A stretch of 6,474 nt of DNA. Source: Spirochaetales bacterium. Its GTDB lineage: Bacteria > Spirochaetota > Spirochaetia > Sphaerochaetales > Sphaerochaetaceae. Where the stretch lies: the NCBI GenBank assembly GCA_022771185.1, contig JALFCJ010000188.1:1-6474 (forward strand), read 5' to 3'. Below are positions 1-5,813 of the stretch, piece by piece. The first letter of the stretch is position 1. Every line of letters starts with the position of its first letter. A program made the position numbers and the translations under genes. Under the pieces are notes generated by a model that saw nothing but the letters and a program-made list of their open reading frames with translations, was not told the DNA's origin and ran no database searches.

Positions 1-143
1 CATCATTCTCCAGATCCTTCACACTCCCTGATGACGTGGACGAGGAAAATATCAAGGCCGAGAGCAAGAACGGCATCCTCTCCATCACTCTTCCTAAGAC
101 TCAGAGAGCCCAGAAGAGCAGAATCGAAGTCAAGATTAACTGA
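1..143 (+). CDS. Hsp20 / alpha-crystallin family small heat-shock protein (3' end only)
   Basis: Only the last 46 codons are present, read from base 3 to the TGA at 141-143; the 5' end lies outside the window. The peptide contains LPDDVDEENIKAES, then NGILSITLPK, then a basic tail with RIEVKIN at the end. This is the classic end of an alpha-crystallin domain: the 'LP..VD...I.A...NGVL.ItlPK' segment that forms the last beta-strands, followed by a C-terminal I-X-I/V motif (here I-E-V), which in the family docks into a neighbouring subunit during oligomer assembly. Family members are ATP-independent cytoplasmic holdases that bind unfolding proteins under stress. The terminator directly after the stop suggests it is the last or only gene of its transcript. 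Family call is firm; the promoter and any heat-shock control element are out of view. Confidence 0.93.
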   Translation, partial: SFSRSFTLPDDVDEENIKAESKNGILSITLPKTQRAQKSRIEVKIN

Positions 144-156
144 CATATAGACTCAA

Positions 157-189
157 AGAGACCCTGATCATCAGTCAGGGCCTCTTTTT
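157..189 (+). terminator. Rho-independent terminator of the hsp20 gene
   Basis: AGAG(157-160), A, CCCTGA(162-167) pairs with TCAGGG(175-180), C, CTCT(182-185) around a 7-nt loop, giving ten pairs with a single A/C mismatch, and runs into TTTTT (185-189). It starts 13 nt after the Hsp20 stop. On the opposite strand the hairpin is followed only by TTTGAG, so it could help end the convergent phosphatase transcript (stop at 197-199) but would be weaker in that direction. Confidence 0.9.
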
Positions 190-196
190 ATTTGTC

Positions 197-1042
197 TTAT
201 TTCACAATCGACACTCTGTCTCCTTCTATTTCCCATTCCATAAACTCTATTCCAAGATCAAAGGCCATCTTCATGGTCGAAGACGAGAAGCCATCCGTTT
301 CATAACCTTGTACATCTTCAGGTGTATGGGCATCGGAGCCTGTTACAATCTTGACTCCCATATCTTTCATCATCAGCCAGAACTCTTTATTGGTATATCT
401 ATGTCTCTTCCCCTGCTCTGTGTCGATTATTCCCTTCCTTATTCCACAATCATTCATCTCTAACGGGATATCACAATCGAGGGCACACTGGGCAATATCT
501 TTTGCCGCAGCCTTGGCATTATTATCCCAAAGCCTGTAGTCAGACATATATAGATCAGGGTGACAGCCATAAAGAAAGAGACCGGAGGAAAGCATCTCTG
601 TATATAGCTTTACATACCCAGGAAGAATAGAACGGAAAGAGACTCCTATTCTACTGATATATGTATCGAGACCTGTTTCAGGACTTACCATAGAGTGTAC
701 TGATCCCAAAAGATAAGAGTACCCTCTTTCTCCCAAGAGTTCTTCTCTATAAAACCCTTTTTCGTCTTTTATCCAGTCACACTCTGCTCCCAAGAGTATT
801 TTTATCCTGCTCTCTTCATCAGCTTTTTTGACATCCCTATCATATCTATCCAAATCGCTGTAATCCATGCGGGTTCCATAATAAAGAATCTTATCTGGAA
901 GAGGAGCGTGCTCAGAGAATCCCAATACTTTCAATAGGCCTTTTTCTTCAGCTTTTTTTACATATTCACTTATCTTTCCCTCTCCATGCCTACAATAGAA
1001 AGAATGTGTATGTAGATTGACTTCATTCTGCAAATATCTCAT
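197..1042 (-). CDS. PHP-family phosphatase, histidinol-phosphatase (HisJ/HisK) type
   Basis: A 281-residue PHP-domain metal-dependent phosphoesterase. Metal-ligand motifs appear in order, numbered from the ATG at 1042: NLHTHSFYCRHG (H11, H13, H19), GFSEHAP (E44, H45), GAECDW (E87), GSVHSM (H116), GCHPDL (H161) and GSDAHTPEDV (D237, H239). The full set suggests an active trinuclear metal site. Length and motif spacing match the monofunctional PHP histidinol-phosphatases (about 270-280 aa), which hydrolyse histidinol phosphate to histidinol in histidine synthesis. No other his gene is in view, and related PHP phosphatases act on other phosphates, so the substrate is not certain. It is the second gene of a unit, 20 bp after the LysR gene. 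An in-frame GTG lies six codons upstream, but I chose the ATG because GGAGG sits 4 nt before it and the peptide there goes straight into the first PHP motif. Confidence 0.88.
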   Translation of the reverse strand: MRYLQNEVNLHTHSFYCRHGEGKISEYVKKAEEKGLLKVLGFSEHAPLPDKILYYGTRMDYSDLDRYDRDVKKADEESRIKILLGAECDWIKDEKGFYREELLGERGYSYLLGSVHSMVSPETGLDTYISRIGVSFRSILPGYVKLYTEMLSSGLFLYGCHPDLYMSDYRLWDNNAKAAAKDIAQCALDCDIPLEMNDCGIRKGIIDTEQGKRHRYTNKEFWLMMKDMGVKIVTGSDAHTPEDVQGYETDGFSSSTMKMAFDLGIEFMEWEIEGDRVSIVK

Positions 1043-1046
1043 GTTT

Positions 1047-1051
1047 CCTCC
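1047..1051 (-). promoter_or_regulatory. Ribosome binding site deciding the phosphatase start
   Basis: On the minus strand GGAGG is followed by AAAC and then ATG (1042-1040). It lies in the short gap after the LysR stop codon (1063-1065). It supports the ATG at 1042 over the GTG at 1060, for which the GGAGG would be inside the gene. Confidence 0.75.
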
Positions 1052-1062
1052 ACCAAACACTA

Positions 1063-1956
1063 TTAAATGCTTGCCGTCTTTCCGTATATACGAATGATGT
1101 CGTCAAGGACTTCTTTGTGACTAAAGTCTTTGTTATATACAATTCTTGTCTCTCTTACCATAGAGAAGTTTTCAATTGGAAGAGCTTTTATCTTACCTTT
1201 TCTTATTTCATCCAAACATGCACTTCTAGGTAGAATAGATACTCCCAGATCCTTTCTGATCAAGTCCTTGATTGTTGCAATGTTATCGACCTCAAGAATG
1301 ACGTCAAAAAACGAAATATCTTCTCCGTTAAAGACAAGAGTCTCTTCAAATAGCTTACGTGTAGCACTTTCAGCAGAGCGGAGGATCATCTTTTCTTTCT
1401 TTAGATCCGATATTGTGACTGCACTTCTTTGGGAAAGAGGATTATCAGGGCTCATGACACACATAAGGTAGTCTGTGTCCAGAAGCAGTGATGAAAACTT
1501 AGGATTATTGACGGAGGCATCAATAATTGCCAAATCCAGCTCATAGTTTTCAAGCTTATCATAAAGATTATTTATAGTATCAGTAGTAAGCATAATCTTT
1601 ACACCATTATTTTCGATACTATATTTAGCTAAGGCGGAGGCTGTGACGTTGCTCTCTGCAGTGTGTGTTATTCCAATTCTTAAAGGTCCGAAGTTTTTTT
1701 CTGAATTCTTGAGCTCCAGTAGCATTTTTTCATACAAAGCTTTCTGCCTTCTAGCATATTTCAATACTATTTCTCCTTGCTGTGTAAGGATTAAACCATT
1801 TTTATTCCTTATAAAGACCTTAACACCCACCTCCTCTTCCAGTTGCTTTATCTGCTGGCTTACAGCAGGCTGAGTCATATACAAAGCTTCTGCTGCTTTT
1901 GTAAAATTCAAGTACTCTGCAACTTTAAGAAAGGTATACATTTTGGTTCCAAGCAT
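1063..1956 (-). CDS. LysR-family transcriptional regulator
   Basis: A full-length LysR-type regulator of 297 residues. The N-terminal winged helix-turn-helix is clear: FLKVAEYLNFTKAAEALYMT followed by QPAVSQQIKQLEEEVGVKVF (about residues 9-48) and then the wing with LTQQGE (58-63). A linker helix follows, and the effector-binding domain starts near residue 89 (GPLRIGITHTAES). Family proteins bind as tetramers to dyad sites near a divergent promoter and activate it when a small ligand is bound; they often repress their own gene. Here the divergent partner is the cation:proton antiporter, 101 bp away, which makes that gene the most likely target. The phosphatase gene follows on the same strand. 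GGAG lies 5 nt before the ATG at 1956, preferred over the Met at codon 6. The ligand cannot be read from sequence. Confidence 0.93.
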   Translation of the reverse strand: MLGTKMYTFLKVAEYLNFTKAAEALYMTQPAVSQQIKQLEEEVGVKVFIRNKNGLILTQQGEIVLKYARRQKALYEKMLLELKNSEKNFGPLRIGITHTAESNVTASALAKYSIENNGVKIMLTTDTINNLYDKLENYELDLAIIDASVNNPKFSSLLLDTDYLMCVMSPDNPLSQRSAVTISDLKKEKMILRSAESATRKLFEETLVFNGEDISFFDVILEVDNIATIKDLIRKDLGVSILPRSACLDEIRKGKIKALPIENFSMVRETRIVYNKDFSHKEVLDDIIRIYGKTASI

Positions 1957-1989
1957 ACTTACTCCAATTAATTAATTTTATAATACCAA

Positions 1990-2018
1990 AGAATAATATA
2001 ATTTGTATTTATCTTCAA
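1990..2018 (-). promoter_or_regulatory. Candidate promoter for the LysR-phosphatase unit
   Basis: On the minus strand TTGAAG (2018-2013) and TATTCT (1995-1990) are separated by 17 bp, a sigma-70-like arrangement with four of six consensus bases in each box. It would give a leader of roughly 25-30 nt before the LysR ATG at 1956. The region is very AT-rich, so chance matches are easy. Confidence 0.4.
1997..2002 (+). promoter_or_regulatory. Candidate -10 box (TATAAT) for the antiporter gene
   Basis: A perfect TATAAT lies about 55 bp before the antiporter ATG. No good -35 box is found 16-18 bp upstream (AATTTT or neighbours), which is typical of promoters that need a LysR-type activator. It lies between the two boxes of the minus-strand promoter candidate, so the two promoters would overlap and compete. 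Confidence 0.4.
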
Positions 2019-2025
2019 TAAGAAA

Positions 2026-2055
2026 TATTCTCTATTTCCACAAAAGGAGAGAATA
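2026..2055 (+). promoter_or_regulatory. Perfect 8-bp inverted repeat covering the antiporter ribosome binding site
   Basis: TATTCTCT (2026-2033) and AGAGAATA (2048-2055) are exact inverted repeats separated by 14 nt, ending 2 nt before the antiporter ATG at 2058. The right arm overlaps the Shine-Dalgarno AAGGAGA (2044-2050). In RNA it could form a hairpin that partly hides the ribosome binding site; in DNA it could be an operator. Next to it, AATA (2017-2020) and TATT (2033-2036) flank AGAA-ATA-TTCT (2021-2031), a second imperfect dyad that could be a LysR-type site. Function is inferred only. Confidence 0.4.
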
Positions 2056-2057
2056 AT

Positions 2058-3350
2058 ATGGACGCACTATCTTTTATCGAAAAACTTGGAATAACAGATC
2101 CAACTGCGATCACTGTAATATCTGTGTCCTTTATGCTTTTCTTCGGCTTTTTGATGACCCGAGTCACCAAAGTCTTCAAACTCCCGAATGTCACTGCATA
2201 TATTGTCTCGGGTATTATTATGGGCCCCTTTGTCTTAAACTTAATTCCTCAAAAGACAATAGAAGGAATGAGTTTTATCGGAGACATAGCTCTTTCTTTC
2301 ATCGCTTTTGGAACGGGAGAGTATTTCAAAGTAGATATTCTAAAGAAGAATGGCCGGAAAGTACTCATAATTACAATCATGGAAGCCTTGGCTTCGTCTA
2401 TTGTGGTTTTTATTGCAACCTACTGTTTCTTGAAACTGGAATTCGGTTTCTCCCTCATTCTTTCCGCCCTTGCTTCTGCAACAGCCCCGGCCTCCACTCT
2501 TATGACAATAAGGCAGACAGGAGCCAAAGGTGATTTTGTAGACACTCTCCTAGGAGTAGTGGCGCTGGATGATGTAGTAGGTTTAATAGCTTTTTCTATT
2601 GCAGTCTCAATCTCTTCATCCATCACTCTTGGTGTATTAGATATCAGGGCTCTTTCTATCCCTCTTATTTCTAATCTAGTGGTTCTTATTGTAGGTGGAT
2701 CTTTAGGGTTTCTTTTGAAGTTTTTATTAAAGAAAAGAAGCACAGACAACCGCCTTATAGTCACAGTAGCCATTCTATTTGGTTTCTGCGGAATATGTAC
2801 AATAGCGAGAGTGTCTCCATTACTGGGATGCATGTCCATGGGTATGGTATATATCAACGCTACGGGAGACGAGAGACTCTTTAAGCAGCTGAACTACTTT
2901 AGCCCCCCTATTCTACTCCTATTTTTTGTCCGTTCTGGATTGAATTTCGATATCGGCTCTCTATTCTGCGGAATGAAGGGCTTTGGAAATATGCCTCTTT
3001 CTATAATCGGGCTTGTTTATTTCTTCACAAGAATAATAGGAAAGTACTCTGGAGCATATTTGGGTTCTCTTGTTACACATAAAAGCGGAAGCGTACGTAA
3101 CTATCTGGGACTAGCCCTTATTCCCCAGGCAGGAGTGGCCATAGGGCTTGCAGCCATGGGGGCAAAGTTTTTGGGAGGAGAGGAAGGCAGGGCACTGGAG
3201 ACCATTATTCTCTCTTCAAGTGTACTTTACGAACTGATAGGCCCTGTATCTGCAAAACTTTCCCTTTATCTATCTCATTCCTATCCAAGGAAAGAGAAGA
3301 CCAAAGAAAACGTAAAAGAAAACACACTCACATCAGCCATTAGCAGCTAA
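2058..3350 (+). CDS. CPA2-type cation:proton antiporter (Na+/H+ or K+/H+ exchanger), membrane domain only
   Basis: A 430-residue polytopic membrane protein of the Na_H_Exchanger (CPA2, KefB/NapA-like) family. Seen in order: hydrophobic helices from about residue 17; the early KLPNVTAYIVSGIIMGP segment (41-57), where KefB-type proteins have 'k.p...gyi..Gi.lGP'; ASATAPAST (139-147), the unwound-helix motif; ALDDVVGL (169-176) with the adjacent aspartates D171-D172 that bind the ion in electrogenic antiporters; a FVRSGLNFDI segment (290-299); and LIPQAGVAIGLA (354-365). After about residue 400 comes a short hydrophilic, lysine/glutamate-rich tail. KefB/KefC have a RCK/TrkA-N nucleotide-binding domain here; this protein does not. 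Transported ion is not decided by sequence, though the DD pair favours Na+/H+ exchange. AAGGAGA lies 7 nt before the ATG. Divergent from the LysR gene and followed after 17 bp by a small acidic gene likely on the same transcript. Confidence 0.9.
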   Translation: MDALSFIEKLGITDPTAITVISVSFMLFFGFLMTRVTKVFKLPNVTAYIVSGIIMGPFVLNLIPQKTIEGMSFIGDIALSFIAFGTGEYFKVDILKKNGRKVLIITIMEALASSIVVFIATYCFLKLEFGFSLILSALASATAPASTLMTIRQTGAKGDFVDTLLGVVALDDVVGLIAFSIAVSISSSITLGVLDIRALSIPLISNLVVLIVGGSLGFLLKFLLKKRSTDNRLIVTVAILFGFCGICTIARVSPLLGCMSMGMVYINATGDERLFKQLNYFSPPILLLFFVRSGLNFDIGSLFCGMKGFGNMPLSIIGLVYFFTRIIGKYSGAYLGSLVTHKSGSVRNYLGLALIPQAGVAIGLAAMGAKFLGGEEGRALETIILSSSVLYELIGPVSAKLSLYLSHSYPRKEKTKENVKENTLTSAISS

Positions 3351-3357
3351 TACACCT

Positions 3358-3363
3358 GGGGGG
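3358..3363 (+). promoter_or_regulatory. G-run acting as ribosome binding site of the small gene
   Basis: GGGGGG lies 4 nt before the ATG at 3368, in the 17-bp gap after the antiporter stop. It can pair with the CCUCC of 16S rRNA using a G-U wobble. It is unusual next to the AGGAG-type sites of the neighbouring genes, but supports translation of the short reading frame. Confidence 0.5.
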
Positions 3364-3367
3364 AAAT

Positions 3368-3529
3368 ATGAAATCTATAGACACAACAAACAAGTCCCAA
3401 AAAGGGACTGAGACGGTTATCGATGAAAAAGACGAGATATATAAAGAAGAGGAAGACACAATAACAAGACCGAATGTATGGAGAATATTCGCTTTTTCAG
3501 GAAGGAAAGAATATAACGATGACGACTAG
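3368..3529 (+). CDS. Small acidic protein of unknown function, downstream of the antiporter
   Basis: A 53-codon frame from ATG 3368 to TAG 3527-3529 that I do not recognise. The first 30 residues are strongly charged (KSIDTTNKSQ..., then DEKDEIYKEEED at 19-30), with no hydrophobic stretch that would be a membrane segment or signal peptide. The C-terminal third has a short aromatic/basic patch (PNVWRIFAFSGRKEY, 35-49) and ends in NDDD. There are 14 acidic and 9 basic residues. It begins 17 bp after the antiporter stop with a G-rich ribosome binding site, so it is probably co-transcribed. Its stop shares CTAG with the stop of the convergent gene, a junction more often seen between real genes than by chance. 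It may be a small partner of the antiporter, possibly docking through the aromatic patch; that is a guess from position. It could also be a non-functional short frame. Confidence 0.6.
   Translation: MKSIDTTNKSQKGTETVIDEKDEIYKEEEDTITRPNVWRIFAFSGRKEYNDDD
3393..3409 (-). terminator. Weak candidate terminator for the convergent unknown gene, inside the small gene
   Basis: AGTCCC (3393-3398) and GGGACT (3404-3409) form a perfect 6-bp stem around AAAAA. Read on the minus strand the hairpin is followed by TGTTTGTTGT, a broken U-rich tract, about 117 nt after the stop of the unknown gene at 3526. On the plus strand it is followed by GAGACGG and would not terminate. The stem is short and the U-tract interrupted, so this is tentative. 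Confidence 0.3.
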
Positions 3530-3852
3530 ACATCCTCATAGAGTGCGAACTCAAGGTTATCTCGTACAAATCTCTTTCCGTTCCAGGCATATGTACGCCC
3601 ATCTGATAGAGTCAGGATATGAGAGTGCTTCTCTCCTTTCTCCATATATACAGATAGCCCGTCATACTCTCCCATAAGCTGCAGATCGCCGCTTATTGGT
3701 TTACGACAATAGAGACGACACATGCTTGTTACAAGCTCAGGAGATGAGAGGAAAAAAGATGTTGCAGCAGAAACAAAAGACTCAGCCTCCTCTATAAAGG
3801 AGAGATATTTCTTGCTTTTTTGGAAAATTGCCAAGGTATCGTATGTAAACAT
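3526..3852 (-). CDS. Hypothetical protein, 108 aa, family not recognised
   Basis: A 108-residue protein I cannot assign. The N-terminal half (1-50) reads like two amphipathic helices (LAIFQKSKKYLSFIEEAESF, then VSAATSFFLSSPELVTSM) and has two cysteines in MCRLYCRK (C45, C49). The C-terminal half has alternating beta-like segments, GDLQLMGEYDGLSVYMEKGE and then HILTLSDGRTYAWNGKRFVR, suggesting a small alpha+beta soluble domain. No signal peptide or membrane helix is evident. The start is the only upstream Met: a stop codon lies in frame four codons before it, and no clear Shine-Dalgarno precedes it, so an internal start or a weakly translated gene is possible. It is divergent from the phosphate transporter (117-bp gap) and overlaps the small antiporter-linked gene by 4 bp at the stops. 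The composition looks coding, but function is unknown. Confidence 0.65.
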   Translation of the reverse strand: MFTYDTLAIFQKSKKYLSFIEEAESFVSAATSFFLSSPELVTSMCRLYCRKPISGDLQLMGEYDGLSVYMEKGEKHSHILTLSDGRTYAWNGKRFVRDNLEFALYEDV

Positions 3853-3882
3853 AAATATAACTTAGGACGAAATTGAAATGAA

Positions 3883-3913
3883 AGTATAAAAGAGAGACAA
3901 AAGCTATTATCAA
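3883..3913 (-). promoter_or_regulatory. Candidate promoter for the 108-aa unknown gene
   Basis: On the minus strand TTGATA (3913-3908) and TATACT (3888-3883) are close to the sigma-70 boxes, with a rather long 19-bp spacer. The start site would fall about 25 nt before the ATG at 3852. In the same 117-bp gap I found no convincing plus-strand -35/-10 pair for the phosphate transporter gene. Confidence 0.35.
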
Positions 3914-3956
3914 ATAGAAGAATTTCTTATAGACTCATAACAAATAATCATAGATA

Positions 3957-3963
3957 AAGGGAG
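3957..3963 (+). promoter_or_regulatory. Ribosome binding site supporting the GTG start of the phosphate transporter
   Basis: AAGGGAG ends 6 nt before the GTG at 3970. The encoded peptide begins directly with the first conserved transporter segment (LGGVSLFLFGMTLMGEGL), so a start further downstream would cut the family core. Confidence 0.7.
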
Positions 3964-3969
3964 CAAACT

Positions 3970-5733
3970 GTGAATTTAGCCGACGCTTTGTCGCTTCTAG
4001 GCGGAGTATCGTTATTCTTATTTGGAATGACGCTTATGGGGGAGGGCCTGAAGCTTGTAGCAGGAAACAAGCTTGAACTAATATTATATAAGCTCTCGGG
4101 AACACCCTTAAAAGGTATCCTATTAGGAACAGGAGTTACTGCTGTAATCCAATCGTCTTCTGCAACGTCAGTCATGGTTGTAGGTTTTGTAAACTCTGGA
4201 ATGATGAAGATGAAGCAAGCCATATCCATCATCATGGGTGCAATCATCGGAACCAGTATCACAGGTTGGATTATATCTCTCTCCGATATCGGAGGAAGCA
4301 GCGGATTATTGAGCCTGTTATCTACAGAGACGCTATCTGCAATCACTGCAATAGTCGGTATATATCTAAGGCTCTTCTCAAAGAAACAGTCACATCACCA
4401 CACTGGCGATATCCTAATGGGATTTGCTATTTTAATGTTCGGCATGAAGGCCATGAGCTCTTCTGTCAGCTCCCTAAGAGAAAGCGAAGTCTTCCTTACT
4501 CTTCTCACTCAATTCTCTAATCCTATTTTAGGTATATTGATCGGAATGGTATTTACAACAGTAATCCAGAGTGCTTCCGCTTCCGTAGGTATCCTTCAGG
4601 CTCTTTCATCTACCGGTGTAATAACCTTTGAAATTGCACTCCCAATAATAATGGGTATTGCCATCGGAGCCTCGGTCCCTGTACTTTTATCAGCTCTGGG
4701 AGCAAGCACAGATGGAAAGAGAACAGCTCTTTCATATCTTGTCGTAGACGTTCTTGGTGTAATCGTCTTCTCTATACTCTTTTATTCACTCAATGCCATA
4801 ATCCACTTTCCTTTCATGGGGATGTCTCTAAGAAGTGTAAACATAGCTCTGGTTAATACAGTATTCAGATTAATAGTAGTGGCCCTACTCCTTCCATTTA
4901 TCTCACTGTTGGAGAAACTTGTATCTACAATCATCAAAGACAAGGCAGAGAAGCAGGACAAAGAGCTTGATGACATCAAGAGACTTGAAGAGAGATTCAT
5001 CTCTTATCCACCTCTTGCCGTTGAAAACGCAAGAATCGCCATCAACAAGATGGGAGAACTTGCCGAAAAGAATATCCTTGACGCCTTTAATCTTCTTAGA
5101 AACGGATATACAGACGGAGGCTTTGAAGAAGTTGAAAGAATCGAAGGTATCATCGATAAATATGAAGACACCATCGGTACATACCTGACAAAGCTCACCG
5201 GAAGAGAGATGCCTACAGATCTCAATAGGTCCGTAGCAAAATATCTCCACACTCTCACAGACTTTGAAAGAATCAGCGACCATGCACTGAACATTGCTGA
5301 GAGTGCAAGAGAGATTAAAGAAAAAGAGATTACTTTCACTCCTGGTGCCATTCATGAAATGGATGTAATGATGAGTGCTCTTGAGAGAATTATGCATATC
5401 ACAGTCTCATCATTTATAGACAACGACTTGGATAAGGCATACTTGGTCGAACCACTCGAGGAAGTAATCGACGAACTATGTGAAAAGATGCGCTTTAACC
5501 ATGTCGATCGTCTTACAAAAGGAGAGTGCACTATTCTCAATGGCTATATATTTAACGATCTAATTGGAAACTATGAAAGAATAAGTGATCACTGCTCAAA
5601 TACTGCAGCAACACTTATCGAGATGGAAGAGGGTGTGTTTGGTCTCCACACTTATACAAACGAAGTCAAAGACCGTCATACCCACAACTTCGAAGAGAAC
5701 TACAAGTTCTTCTCAGAAACTTTCTCTCTATAA
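3970..5733 (+). CDS. Na+/phosphate cotransporter (NptA/PNaS family) with C-terminal PhoU-like domain
   Basis: A 587-residue protein, normal length for bacterial Na/Pi cotransporters with a fused PhoU-like domain. The membrane part (about 1-320) contains the two inverted PNaS repeats: the GGVSLFLFGMTLMGEGL opening (11-27), GVTAVIQSSSATSVMVVGFV (55-74) with QSSS at 61-64, and the second copy TTVIQSASASVGILQAL (196-212) with QSAS at 200-203. These Q-S-S motifs line the substrate path in SLC34-type transporters. From about 340 to 560 is a helical PhoU-like region with two metal-binding signatures, FERISDHALNIAE (432-444) and YERISDHCSNTAA (535-547), one per three-helix repeat. The protein should sit in the cytoplasmic membrane and import phosphate with Na+; the cytoplasmic PhoU-like part is thought to regulate it. 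GTG start. It stands alone, ended by a strong terminator, and no other pho or pst gene is in view. No Pho-box-like repeat was evident upstream. Confidence 0.93.
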   Translation: MNLADALSLLGGVSLFLFGMTLMGEGLKLVAGNKLELILYKLSGTPLKGILLGTGVTAVIQSSSATSVMVVGFVNSGMMKMKQAISIIMGAIIGTSITGWIISLSDIGGSSGLLSLLSTETLSAITAIVGIYLRLFSKKQSHHHTGDILMGFAILMFGMKAMSSSVSSLRESEVFLTLLTQFSNPILGILIGMVFTTVIQSASASVGILQALSSTGVITFEIALPIIMGIAIGASVPVLLSALGASTDGKRTALSYLVVDVLGVIVFSILFYSLNAIIHFPFMGMSLRSVNIALVNTVFRLIVVALLLPFISLLEKLVSTIIKDKAEKQDKELDDIKRLEERFISYPPLAVENARIAINKMGELAEKNILDAFNLLRNGYTDGGFEEVERIEGIIDKYEDTIGTYLTKLTGREMPTDLNRSVAKYLHTLTDFERISDHALNIAESAREIKEKEITFTPGAIHEMDVMMSALERIMHITVSSFIDNDLDKAYLVEPLEEVIDELCEKMRFNHVDRLTKGECTILNGYIFNDLIGNYERISDHCSNTAATLIEMEEGVFGLHTYTNEVKDRHTHNFEENYKFFSETFSL

Positions 5734-5762
5734 AGAAAACGAAACTAATAGCTATATATGTG

Positions 5763-5796
5763 AAGAAAGCCCGCAAAAACCGGGCTTTCTTTATTT
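5763..5796. terminator. Strong, probably bidirectional intrinsic terminator
   Basis: AAGAAAGCCCG (5763-5773) and CGGGCTTTCTT (5781-5791) pair perfectly over 11 bp around a 7-nt CAAAAAC loop, followed by TATTTCT. It starts 29 nt after the phosphate transporter stop and lies 17 nt beyond the stop of the convergent GH28 gene. The A-rich left arm gives CTTTCTT at the end of the hairpin on the minus strand, so it likely serves both genes. Confidence 0.92.
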
Positions 5797-5813
5797 CTAA
5801 AACTGAACTCTTG

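Noticed and set aside
351..539. Plus-strand 62-codon open frame within the phosphatase gene
   Set aside because: It is antisense to a well-supported PHP gene with all its motifs, and its peptide looks like reverse-complement composition with no ribosome binding site that stands out.
3474..3677. Plus-strand 67-codon open frame across the small gene and the unknown gene
   Set aside because: It overlaps the 53-codon gene in another frame and runs antisense into the 108-aa gene. The minus-strand frame is longer and looks more protein-like.
3853..3969. Pho-box or riboswitch in the gap before the phosphate transporter
   Set aside because: I looked for spaced direct repeats or a structured leader and saw only AT-rich sequence with short chance repeats such as CATA; nothing supports a specific element.
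4903..5397. Minus-strand 164-codon open frame opposite the PhoU-like region
   Set aside because: It is antisense to the phosphate transporter, whose conserved DH motifs lie in the same stretch; the open frame follows from codon bias of the real gene.
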